NCBI GenBank assembly: GCA_022478985.1
Contig: JAKSZP010010638.1
Location: 62,001 to 126,000, forward strand
From: Massospora cicadina
Lineage: Eukaryota > Entomophthoromycota > Entomophthoromycetes > Entomophthorales > Entomophthoraceae
Length of the DNA stretch: 64,000 nt
Reading direction: 5' to 3'
Below are positions 20,807-29,521 of this stretch, piece after piece (positions within the stretch are counted from its first letter, which is position 1; every line of letters starts with the position of its first letter). The position numbers and the translations under genes are program-made. The notes below the pieces were generated by a model that had not been told where the DNA came from, ran no database searches, and saw only the letters and a list, made by a program, of their open reading frames with translations.

Positions 20807-23268
20807 GTGCTCCGAGTCGACCCTCGCTCACTTGCGATGAGGTCGCGTACGTCACCCCAGCTAATCCGTGGCTTGTCGCCAACGCGCATCAGCTGCGCTC
20901 CAAATTCATACACGACGACGCCGTCCAGGCCTGCCTCTCTGAAATCGACTCGGAACCGGCCCGCGCCAAACAGAGGTTGCTCAGCGAGGTGATCCTTGGC
21001 GAGCGCATACTGGGTGGCTTGTCGGGTCCGAATCATTTACAAAATTGGTTAGCGTCAGGTGTCGAGAGCATCCACGTCAATCGAAGCAAAGTTCTTAAGC
21101 TGCGTGACATGTTGAACCTCCGCCCCAGTGCCAGGGTCCTCTACCTCCCGACGCACCATTCCAACCTCGATTTCGCTTTGCTATGCCACGTCTTGGAAAA
21201 TTGCTCCCTCCCATTGCCGCTTATCGCCGCGGATGGCGATACCACGCTTAAAGGGTGCCAAGTTAAACGCGATACGCTCGTCGTGCGCTCCCTCTTCTCA
21301 ACCCTATCCGCCTCGTCTGCCGCAAAACAAATACTGACGCGGCAGTATCTCGTCCGGTTGCTTCAGGCTAAAGGTTCAGCCACAATATTCTTGGATAGCC
21401 CTACCCTCCAGAGAGGTGGGGGGAACGATTTTTCAAACGGCAGTGTTGTCGAAAGCCTCAATGCTGGAAAGGTTCACGATTTGGTTTCATCCGATCTCTT
21501 CGCCTCGCTACTCTCCGCCCTTCGCGCGCCGGATTCCGGCATTTCGCTTGACGATGTGATTGTGGTGCCTTTAGCCATCAGCCATGAGACGGGGCTTGAT
21601 ATGGGCCACATCGGCGATGGGTGGTCGCGCAAAGTCAACCTCTCTCAGGAAATCGCCCGCATCACGGGTGATGGTAGTCGGGGACGCGTCCATGTGGCGT
21701 TTGGTAACGCGATGGATCTAAGCCGGCTCGTGAATCAGGCGGATCAGATCCGTCAACTGGGGATATTAGATTTATCCTTGACTCACCCCAGCTATATGGT
21801 CCGCAGTTGGCAGATGCAATGCCAAATCGTGTCACCGGTTTCCCTCCTGGCGATGGTGCTGGGGGCATACCGTTCCCGACGCGGCATCCCGTTTGACCGT
21901 GCCCGTACGCTTCTCGTCAAGTTACGCGACGAAGCCTTGGCCCTTGGATATAACGTCGATTGGCAGTCCGGCGAGGATTCTTCCGCCATGCTCTGTTACT
22001 GCCTCGAGGCCATCGGTCCCAACCACGTTAACATCGAGATGGTCGACGACGACCAGGATTTCAGCGGCCCTACCCCGGCTCAGGTGCGTGGTATCATCTT
22101 GAAGGGTGACGAGTCATCAGCACTACGGCTGCGGGCCCTTGTAGGCCAAATCCAGCACGTCTTCATCTTTGATAGTATTTTCATGGCGGCTCATCAGTAT
22201 TGTCATCGCCAGTCCAGGGCCACCGGCATGGGCCTTCCAACCCTCAATGATTTACAGAAGGTTTACGTCTACCTCGCGACGCTTCTCGCCCATCACCATC
22301 CCGAGATCAGCGTTTTGGGAACCCTTCACGATTTCAAAGTTGTCGTCAAGCGGCTCGAGAGGTGCGAGATGGTACAGCTGATGGATACGGAATCCGATTC
22401 CATGGTGGTTCTCAATAACGATCGGTTACACCAGGATTTCCTACGCTGCACCCAAGCCATGATCCATCCCACCCTCGATAGTTACTGGGCCACCTGTTGC
22501 GCCCTCGCCCTCCTCCCCAACTTACGGGATATCCGTACCTCTAAATTTATCGCTCTGGTCCAAGAGAATATTCGGGAGGCGTGCGCCAAGGGGTTGGGCC
22601 GTTACCCCGAATCCGTCGCCGCCCCTACCATCTACAGCGCCCTCTCCTGCCTCTCCCACCTTGGTTTAGTTGATATCATCAACTCCAAAGTTGACGAATC
22701 TTACGAGCCCCGCCTTTCCATCAGCCAAAGGGTCGCAACCGAATCTTCAAAGCTTAACAGGTATCTGAACTCCTGGTGCCCGGTCTCCACCACCCACGGT
22801 GGTAAACATCTCGACCACCTACTGGATGATGGCGATAACGGCCAAAGCGTTATGCCCCGTAACGAGCACCGCTCGTTCCTTGTAAGCGTCGAGCAGGTTG
22901 GTTTTAGCATCGAGCAGTTCCGCTCAACCTCACAGTATGACCTCTCACTACCAACCGTGAGCCCGGAACCCTTAGCATCGTTCCCCCAACTAGTCCCCGC
23001 CCCAACGCTCCCCACCCCTACCGTGCGTTCCGATTCTTCCAACCCGGAGCCCACCTTCCGCCTCAACCCATCGAGCCCACCCTCCAACCCTAACCTCAGC
23101 CTATCCACCTCCCTCATCTTAAGTTGGGGCCATTACCTTAACCGGCTTCTAAACCAAACCCAGGGTTCGAGTTTCGAAAAGCTCCCACCCACCACTATCG
23201 ACTTATTTAAACCCAACCACCACCTGCCCAGTTCCCCTGCCCATTCCCGCGATAATTCCCGATCCTAA
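19238..23268 (+). CDS. Fatty acyl-CoA reductase / glycerolipid acyltransferase fusion protein
   Basis: The only convincing host gene. The first half (19238 to about 20806) is a fatty acyl-CoA reductase and the second (about 20842-23268) a PlsB/GPAT-DHAPAT-family acyltransferase. The halves are in different frames (frame offset +2), with no intervening stop in either. A GT...AG intron at 20807-20841 would join them into one protein of about 1,330 residues. The start is well supported: an in-frame TAA lies directly before the ATG (19235-19237), and the usual reductase N terminus follows within 15 residues. The family role would be making a fatty alcohol and acylating DHAP or glycerol-3-phosphate, the two inputs of ether-lipid synthesis. 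The slime mould Dictyostelium has a bifunctional reductase-acyltransferase of this layout (FARAT). The C terminus, Ser-Arg-Ser, is not a canonical peroxisomal PTS1. Joining by intron is inference; a frameshift or two genes remain possible. Confidence 0.8.
20807..20841 (+). other. Candidate 35-nt intron joining the two enzyme halves
   Basis: The segment starts GTGCTC and ends GATGAG. It contains CTCAC ten bases before the 3' AG, a passable branch-point sequence. Its length is 2 modulo 3, exactly what is needed to pass from the reductase frame to the acyltransferase frame, and the downstream exon would begin VAYVTPANPW. 35 nt is very short for an intron in most fungi. A longer alternative, 20750-20841 (92 nt), also restores frame but would remove FVLNE-type residues that look conserved. 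A programmed or mutational frameshift cannot be excluded. Confidence 0.4.
20842..23268 (+). CDS. GPAT/DHAPAT-type acyltransferase half
   Basis: About 808 residues, open to TAA at 23266-23268. The frame can be read upstream to an ATG at 20602, but the overlap encodes the reductase in another frame, so that ATG is unlikely to be the start. The acyltransferase block I, HX4D, is intact in LPTHHSNLDF (21145-21174). It is followed by LPLPLIAADGD, as in DHAPAT/GPAT. Block IV is VVPLAIS. Blocks II and III are unusual: the place of the Arg-Arg block reads GCQVKRD, and the place of Phe-x-Glu-Gly-x-Arg-Ser reads FLDSPTLQRGG (about 21391-21423), with Asp for Glu and no matching Gly-Thr-Arg. The roughly 400 residues after the core resemble the long C-terminal region of mitochondrial GPAT/DHAPAT proteins. 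The last 130 residues are Pro/Ser-rich and low-complexity. Substrate (DHAP or G3P) and activity are not settled by sequence. Confidence 0.8.
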   Translation, partial: VAYVTPANPWLVANAHQLRSKFIHDDAVQACLSEIDSEPARAKQRLLSEVILGERILGGLSGPNHLQNWLASGVESIHVNRSKVLKLRDMLNLRPSARVLYLPTHHSNLDFALLCHVLENCSLPLPLIAADGDTTLKGCQVKRDTLVVRSLFSTLSASSAAKQILTRQYLVRLLQAKGSATIFLDSPTLQRGGGNDFSNGSVVESLNAGKVHDLVSSDLFASLLSALRAPDSGISLDDVIVVPLAISHETGLDMGHIGDGWSRKVNLSQEIARITGDGSRGRVHVAFGNAMDLSRLVNQADQIRQLGILDLSLTHPSYMVRSWQMQCQIVSPVSLLAMVLGAYRSRRGIPFDRARTLLVKLRDEALALGYNVDWQSGEDSSAMLCYCLEAIGPNHVNIEMVDDDQDFSGPTPAQVRGIILKGDESSALRLRALVGQIQHVFIFDSIFMAAHQYCHRQSRATGMGLPTLNDLQKVYVYLATLLAHHHPEISVLGTLHDFKVVVKRLERCEMVQLMDTESDSMVVLNNDRLHQDFLRCTQAMIHPTLDSYWATCCALALLPNLRDIRTSKFIALVQENIREACAKGLGRYPESVAAPTIYSALSCLSHLGLVDIINSKVDESYEPRLSISQRVATESSKLNRYLNSWCPVSTTHGGKHLDHLLDDGDNGQSVMPRNEHRSFLVSVEQVGFSIEQFRSTSQYDLSLPTVSPEPLASFPQLVPAPTLPTPTVRSDSSNPEPTFRLNPSSPPSNPNLSLSTSLILSWGHYLNRLLNQTQGSSFEKLPPTTIDLFKPNHHLPSSPAHSRDNSRS

Positions 23269-23334
23269 TAATCTAATCCTATTTAAATTTTTATACATTA
23301 AAATTCGATCTTAATCCCATCCCTCTATTTTATT
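23269..23334 (+). other. Probable 3' UTR / polyadenylation region
   Basis: Directly after the stop codon the sequence turns abruptly AT-rich (CCTAATAATCTAATCC, then ATTTAAATTTTTATACATTAAAA), as expected for a eukaryotic 3' end. No canonical AATAAA lies in the first 60 bases; TACATTAAAA at 23294 is the best candidate signal. Confidence 0.4.
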
Positions 23335-23660
23335 AAACACTTTTCTTTAACTCACTGTTACTTCTGTCTGTATGTGTCTTTCTGTAAACACTTTTCTCTA
23401 ACTCACTGTCACGTCTGTATGTATGTGTATATCTGTCAGTAATCAAATCTTGCAGTTGATTTTTAACTACCTTTTAGACTAGCTAGAGGTTTTTAAATTT
23501 AGCGCACTTATTTATCTCCGATCGCTACAATAATCCATCGAAAAATTTAATTTTCATGTTCAAAATAAAAGATTTTAATTGTATGGGTGAAAATGCCATA
23601 AATTCTTGATGGTAGTCATTATATAGTTACGGCTGAGCAGTTTGATATTCGGTTGATTCG
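23330..23660 (+). repeat. Dispersed non-coding repeat Y, copy 1
   Basis: Collinear by eye with 33500-33790. Both contain CTTTAACTCACTG, a TCTGTCTGT-type block, AATAATNNATC, CAAAATAAAA and GATGGTAGTCATTATATAGTTAC followed by GANGAGCAGTTTGATATT. No coding potential. This copy keeps several CG sites (GTTACGGCTGAG, ATTCGGTTGATTCGA) that read CA/TG in the other, so it is the less decayed one. Confidence 0.65.
23335..23437 (+). repeat. 51-bp direct tandem duplication, start of a dispersed repeat
   Basis: AAACACTTTTCTNTAACTCACTGT and the following TCTGT-rich stretch occur at 23335 and again at 23386. The same block, followed by the same downstream sequence (including GATGGTAGTCATTATATAGTTAC), recurs once at 33500-33790 in the same orientation. 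This marks the left end of a non-coding repeat family. Confidence 0.65.
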
Positions 23661-23830
23661 ATAGTTTCAATAGCTTTGGCGAGCGGGTGGCAGTTTTAGG
23701 TTGATTAATAAGCTTGATAGTTTCAATAGCTTTGGTGAGCGGGTGGCAGTTTTAGGTTGATTAATAAGCTTGATAGTTTTAGTAAGCGGTTAGTGATTGG
23801 TTGATCCGATAAGGTAATTGGTTTGGTAAG
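23660..23830 (+). repeat. 56-bp tandem repeat downstream of the gene
   Basis: GATAGTTTCAATAGCTTTGG through TTGATTAATAAGCTT occurs at 23660-23715 and again at 23716-23771, followed by a diverging third unit. The two complete units differ at one base, GGCGAGC versus GGTGAGC, a CG-to-TG change. Confidence 0.85.
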
Positions 23831-24176
23831 TGGTTGGTGGTTTTTGGCTGTCGGTTGATTTAAAAGTTCAAAAACGGGTTTCCCAAGCTTTGCTTAGGTT
23901 TATCTTGTTAGCTTTTATAATGGTAGCTGGCCACCCATAAGTTTAAGGAGTAATTAAATTTATCGAATCAATCTTAAAAAAAAATAAACTTATCAAACAA
24001 TCAACCAAAATTAACTTAATTTGTCAACAATCGAAACCTAAATAAATGTATATAAGCGACAAGAAAAAAGGTTTATCAATTTACAATTGTATTTCAATTA
24101 TCAAAACTTTAATATTAGATTACTCTGTACAGTAAAACTTTGATTAAAAAGTTGGTTAACATTTTATAAACATATA

Positions 24177-24459
24177 AGGGGAGGATACCCCAATGGTAGA
24201 ATAGTGACCTCTACCGCTGCCTCCCCGAGTTCGATCCCGGTAGTGAACTTTGGGTAGGGGACGATTATGAATGTGTTGGTTTTGCGTACCAATGCCCCGA
24301 ACCGAGATAGCGAATAGCAAAGGCGGTCCATGGAGTTCCTGGCCTATCATACGCCGCGCATGGAGGTTTTCCGGGTTTTATCCTTCTTTCCCATTTTCTT
24401 CACTTCCCCTCATCGTTGCGGTATCATCCCCAGGTCGGCCCACCTCGAATAAAATTTAA
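24177..24459 (+). mobile_element. tRNA-derived SINE, copy 1
   Basis: The 5' end resembles a tRNA: GGGGAGGATACCCCAATGG (A-box region) and, 45 bases on, GAGTTCGATCCCGG (B-box, T-arm). A tRNA-unrelated body follows, then a T/A-rich tail after GGCCCACCTCG. It is flanked by an imperfect target duplication, ATTTTATAAACATA (24161-24174) and ATTTTATAAATATA (24460-24473). A second, inverted copy lies at 27556-27845. RNA polymerase III internal promoter boxes are retained, but this is not a functional tRNA, because the acceptor stem and anticodon arm do not pair properly. Confidence 0.8.
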
Positions 24460-25059
24460 ATTTTATAAATATACGAGAATTTTCAATATATAATGTTATC
24501 TTTGAAAATCCAAATTACCCTACTAATTTAACTTATGCAATATATAATAATTTAATTAAAGGTGACTAAAAAGTAGAAAAAAATAAAAAAATAAATCTTG
24601 CTTTTCTTAAAAAGAGAAAATAATAAAAAGGTAGACAAAAAAGTAAAAATTATAGAGTAAAAAACACAAATCAACCAAAAAAGTTATGCTAAAAACTAAA
24701 AAATAATCTCTGCCAAATAATTACTTTAAAAAATATTTCATGTATGACTGCAAAAAGAGCAAGACATGCACTCTTATATAAAATTATATATACAATCATA
24801 CAAAGTATATAAAAATATAATATATATGTAGTATTTATAAGATATTATCTATTCTATATATTATTCCTCAAAGGTGTTTTTTATTTGTATAAAATATCTC
24901 CCATAATACTGTATCAAAATTAATATTTGATATAACATTTTAAAGATCATTTTTCCCTCTAATAATAAAAAACAAGTAAATACTAATGGAGATATTTCAT
25001 ACAGAAAAAATACCTTTAAGAAATAATATATAGAATAATAGTTACCCTATGAATAGACA
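24460..25059. repeat. AT-rich region with repeat X (inverted relative to 33270-33480)
   Basis: No gene. The segment at about 24590-24800 is the reverse complement, by eye, of 33270-33480. Shared landmarks include ACACAAATCAACCAAA, AAGTTATNCTAAAAA, CAAATAATTACTTTAAAAA and TATTTCATNTANNACT. The rest is simple AT-rich sequence including TATATA runs (24785-24850). Confidence 0.6.
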
Positions 25060-27440
25060 ATTTGATAATAGTGCTACAATGACAGTTTGATCATTTACTA
25101 ACAATAATAGGTGTATTGTACAATATTATAGATTTCTCAGTAGAAAATATTATCCCCATATCAATCTCAAGTATTGTTTTTCAATCAAATCTGTTAAAAG
25201 TATATACAAATACATGTATAAAGGATATGACTGTGCAGCTTTAAGATTATATTCAGATTCTGAAGGTCAACAACAACTCATTGTTGATAAAGTGGACATC
25301 TATTTGAACTGTTGTTATGTGAGCCTGCCAAAGGCTATGTGATAATTACTCAAACACTGACTTTTCCACCAATCTCATATAATTGGGTGACATTCTGTTC
25401 ACTTACTGGAAGAACAAACGGTGTACTTTCAGGCCAGATTCAAAGATGATGCTAACTGTGATAGAGTTTCTAAACTCATGGTATTTTTAAATTATATAAT
25501 AAAAATATTACCATCTACAATTACCCTTACCACAAATTCAGAACATTTTGTGTGGTCAAATAGATGATAAAATATTTGAAAAAAATACTAAGTGCTTTGG
25601 ACAGATCTATACTGTCAATCCAGTCAATATCAAAAAATATTACCTTCATGTACCACTTCTGCATATCAAAGGACTACAGTCATTTGATGTTTTATATACA
25701 GTTGATGAAATTCTATGCAACTTATTTCAAGAAGCTGCAGAAAAATTATATTTAGTTGTTAACAATGCTAAACAGAAATAATATTTGCAGGAGGCTGTCA
25801 ATCACAAAATGCCAACACAATTGAGATAGCTTTTCACTATCATCTGTATATTCTGTTCTACTGCTAATATACCTGAGTTGTGAACAAAATTTCAGGATGC
25901 ACTTTCAGAAGATTTTCAGATAGCACATACCACCTGAAGCTTACAACCTCACACTGCAAGAATTAGAAAATATTTTTAAGTATCTTGATAGATCTTGCAA
26001 ATAATTCAAACTGCTGACTCCTGTCCTAACTGTTGCACAACATAAAACAGAAGAAACCTATAATATAGAAGAAGAAAGTATAAATGGAAAGGCAGCTTAT
26101 GAAAAGTTAAACCTAGAACAGAAGGAAATAGCTGATGAAGTTTCATATGCAGTAAGAAATAAACTTCTGAAGTATTTTATTGGTGGACCAGGGGGCTTCA
26201 GTAAAACATTTGTCTACAAAACATTGTGCCACATTTTATGATGTGAAAACAAGGTTGTTATATCAGTTGCATGGACAGGAATTGCTGCCAATCTCCTACC
26301 AGGGGGATGCACATCATATTCAATTTCCAAACTACCTGTACCCATCTTGGACATATCAGCCTCATCAATTTGTACTCACACAATGGATGCACAACTTCTT
26401 TGTGACTCTGATCTCATTATTTGGGATGAGATTTCAAAGGTTCCTAAAGATGCGCTAATCAATAACAATTAACTTTTAAAGGACATAACGGATAATAATT
26501 TTCCTTATGAAGGGAAAATAATTCTGTTTGATGGAGATTTTTGTCAGGTGTTACCCATTGTTAGACATGGCAATAGAACAGTCATTGTTGAAAATATGGT
26601 TAAACAATCACCCTTATGGTATCATTTTAAAATTTAAAAGTTGACTCAAAATATGAGGTCAAATGATGATCCTGTTTTCACTAAATGGTTACTTAAATTT
26701 GGTAACGGTGATTTAGAAGTTTAAACAGATTATAAGAATGAAGCAATCAAAATCCCAAAACATTGTTATTATAATTATTAAAGTATTATTACCACTATAT
26801 TTAAAGCCACAGAAATCAATGGACAAAATATTTTGCAGTTTTATTTAATGGTGATTTTATGTCCAAAAATGATGATTGTACAAAAATTAATGAATAATCA
26901 TTTCCAATTTGTTACTTGGAGAGGAAAAGGTTCACTTCAGTTCTGTTTGTGTCCAACATGAAGAAACAGACAATGCTTAATTGTACCCTTATAAAATTCT
27001 TTTACTCTTTGAATCCATCTGGTTTACCACCTCATAAATTAATTTTGAAGAAAAAATCAATCATAATGTTAATCAGAAATCTTAATGCTAAACAGAGATT
27101 GATTAATGATATAAGGTTAGTGGTAACTCACTTAGGTAAGTACATCATCAATGCTAAAATTACTCACTCCGATAAAACTGTGGTCATACCCCAGATTAAC
27201 CTTACACCTTCTGATCCTACTGTGCCTTTCCAAATGGTAAGAAAACAATTCCCCATAAAGGTTGCTTTTGCTATGGCCATTAACTAAGCACAAGGTCAAA
27301 CGCTTCAAAGGGCAGAATTGTATTTACTAGAACCTGTTTTTTTGCATGGACAATTATACATAGCTTTTTAACAAGTCCATATGTTTAAAGGTATCTTTGT
27401 TTGTGTTAAAGATTCATATGGACAAAAAAGTGAACAATGA
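25060..27440 (+). pseudogene. Degenerate Helitron (Rep remnant plus PIF1-like helicase)
   Basis: The upstream part (25150-25500) reads, across frames, VKSIYKYMYKGYDCA and related pieces of the Helitron-like N/Rep region. The helicase follows with motif I as GGPGGFSKT (26181-26210), motif II as DLIIWDEISKVPKDAL (26410-26456), motif III as LFDGDFCQVLPIV (26525-26565), LTQNMRS (26642-26662) and the C-terminal block FPIKVAFAMAIN followed by QGQTL (27250-27305). Helicase frames are broken by several stops and frame changes, and motif I has Phe-Ser where Thr-Gly is usual, so it is inactive. Rolling-circle HUH residues were not found. Helitron ends (5' TC, 3' hairpin and CTRR) could not be placed. 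Confidence 0.8.
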
Positions 27441-27555
27441 TCATGTCATAACCTTCAACGTTGTTTTTAAAGAATTTTTATGAAATTGGTTAAAAAACAA
27501 ATGCATATATAATACTGTATATGATGTTAATATCATTTACAAAAATACTGATTTT

Positions 27556-27845
27556 TCTTTAAATTTTTATTTGAGGTGGGCTGACCTGGAGACAATACTG
27601 CACTAATGAAGGGAAGTGAAGAAAATGGGAATGGAGGATAAAACCCAGAAAACCTCCATATATGGTGTATGATAGACCAGGAGCCTCATGGACCGCCTTT
27701 GCTAATTGCCATATTGGTTTGGGGCATTGGTGCACAAAACCAACACAGTCATAATTGTCCCCTACCCAAAGTTCACTACCGGGATCAAACTTGGGGGGCA
27801 GCGGTAGAGGGTCCATATTCTACCGCTGGGGTATCCTCCCCTTAT
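27556..27845 (-). mobile_element. tRNA-derived SINE, copy 2
   Basis: Reverse complement of the SINE at 24177-24459 over its full length. The tRNA-like head is at the right end, reading GGGGAGGATACCCCAGCGG on the minus strand. It is flanked by a perfect 12-bp target duplication, AATACTGATTTT (27544-27555 and 27846-27857). Compared with copy 1 it has lost most CG sites to TG or CA. For example, the CG cluster of copy 1 at about 24350-24360 reads CATATATGGTGTATG here. Confidence 0.85.
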
Positions 27846-28069
27846 AATACTGATTTTGTTACCATTGTTTATAATAAAGAGTTTTTTATTGATAAATATT
27901 TACATTTATTTATTTCCACTTTATTATATTATGTAACTGACCACTAATAGTGCAAAGTATTTGCATAGGTCACCTAGTATATAATAATATATATTCTAGA
28001 TATATAACTCAATATATACATTATGTATACAGCATATTACTATATACATATATCTACTCAATAAAAAAT

Positions 28070-28499
28070 TTTACTGACATACTGATTCACTGACTGAAAT
28101 CTGAAACCTTTGATTCTGATAGGTTCAATCTATTTGGGTGAGTGGGTGAGAATTGGCAAATCTTATCAAATCTGACATTATTGAGCCTTATGGGTTCAAT
28201 CTATTTGGGTGAGTGGGTGAGAATTGACAAATATCATTAAATAATTCACCAAATTGCTCACCTAAAACTCAACAAAAATCAGTATCATTTTAATCTATTT
28301 AGGTGCGTGGGTGAAAGTTGGCAAATATATACTTAATAAAACACATTCACTGACATTATCACTGACTGACTGAAATCTGAAACCTTTGAGTCTGATAAGT
28401 TTAGTCTATTTGGGTGAGTGGGTGAAAATTGGCAAATAATATTGAATCTGAACTATTGCATATGATGGGCTCAATCTATTTGGATGAGTGGGTGAGAAT
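28070..28499 (+). repeat. Complex tandem repeat with a CTATTTGGGTGAGTGGGTGA motif
   Basis: TCTATTTGGGTGAGTGGGTG or close variants occur near 28130, 28200, 28297, 28405 and 28475, usually followed by AGAATTGGCAAAT. A larger unit beginning ACTGACTGAAATCTGAAACC appears near 28090 and 28365, so the array has a higher-order period of about 270 bp. The array continues, interrupted, at 32516 on the far side of the LTR element inserted into it. Confidence 0.75.
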
Positions 28500-29294
28500 T
28501 GTGGGATCCGCCAATGGATGCCACAAATAATATATTAAAGTGAGATAATTACTTTTTGGTAAAAGTATAAAATGACACTTATTAAAGTTTTTTATGTTTT
28601 TTATTATTTTAAGCGGGCAAAACCAGGAAAGATCCCTTTCTCAATACTAGTTTTTCATATTTAAACTAGTTCAGTTTTTGAGACCATCAATATTCAAGGC
28701 AAAAGAATGTAAAGCTCAGTTATCTAAATTAGGTAATATAGGCTTTTGGCCTATTAGATCAAAGGTAAAATTTTTGAGGCAAAACTGACCCATGCAGTAA
28801 TGATTTGATGAATTGTATCCAATCATCAGCAAGTAAAATCTTTTCACCTCAGTGGTGGTCAGACTCAGATGGTAATGATTGGCTAATTCTTACCCTATCA
28901 TTATTGATAAAATCTTTTCACCTCAGCAATGATTAGACTCAGATGGTAATGATTGGTTAACTTACACCCAATCATTGTTGGGTAAAATCTTCTCACCTTG
29001 CAGAGGTTCAGATCCATGCAATATTGAACTCCTCAAATTCAGATGAGAAGTTAGAGTAATCCTATTGTTAGTATTTATTTTTTAAGCCAATTTTTGTGAT
29101 AAATCATATTTTTCCATTAGCTAAGATTCCACTGAGAATCCGCTAAGGTCTTTTCGCCATTGGTGCTTAAATCATTATTAACCACAATCTTATTTGTTGA
29201 TTGGAAAGGAGAGGGGCCAATCATAATAGCAGATTTGGGAGCACTAATACTTCCAACATTTTTTTCCTTAAGTCAAAAAGGTGAATGTCTGACA
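28500..29294 (-). repeat. 3' LTR of the gag-protease element
   Basis: Matches 31684-32515 nearly throughout, starting TGTGGGATC and ending TGTCTGACA on the plus strand. It contains two tandem units of about 74 bp (GATGGTAATGATTGG at 28868 and 28942, each after a ...AAAATCTTTTCACC block). The other LTR has three. Confidence 0.9.
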
Positions 29295-29521
29295 TTGCCC
29301 CCCTCAAGAATGTTGGAAGGGGTGTAGGGTCAAAGGAAGTGGCCATGTACTCAGATTATAATAATTCTTGTGGCCAAAGATTTTATAGAATATTCATCTC
29401 CTCTCTTATGTATGATGATATATGGCCCCTCCCAATTTGGTCCAAGTTTGCCACTTTGGGGAGTTGTGCAATTGCGGTAATATAAAACCCTATCTGACAC
29501 TTGGTGAGAGGGTAGAGGAGC

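Noticed and set aside
20602..20841. N-terminal 80 codons of the acyltransferase open frame
   Set aside because: This stretch encodes the conserved end of the reductase FAR-C domain in another frame; the acyltransferase similarity begins only at about 20842.
19238..23268. Bacterial contamination or horizontal transfer as the origin of the GC-rich gene
   Set aside because: The sterile/FAR-C reductase fused to a GPAT/DHAPAT-like domain is a eukaryotic arrangement, there is no ribosome-binding site or operon, and CpG content changes gradually into the flank.
24177..24255. Possible tRNA gene
   Set aside because: A- and B-box-like sequences are present, but the arms do not form a proper cloverleaf, and the unit recurs with a body and target duplications, so it is a SINE head.
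27669..27947. 92-codon plus open frame
   Set aside because: It lies in the SINE copy; a matching frame exists in the other SINE copy only because the repeats are homologous, and it is shorter and differs at many codons.
28070..28499. CRISPR-like array
   Set aside because: Repeat units are diverged, spacers are not unique, there are no cas genes, and the setting is eukaryotic; it is a tandem repeat with a higher-order period.
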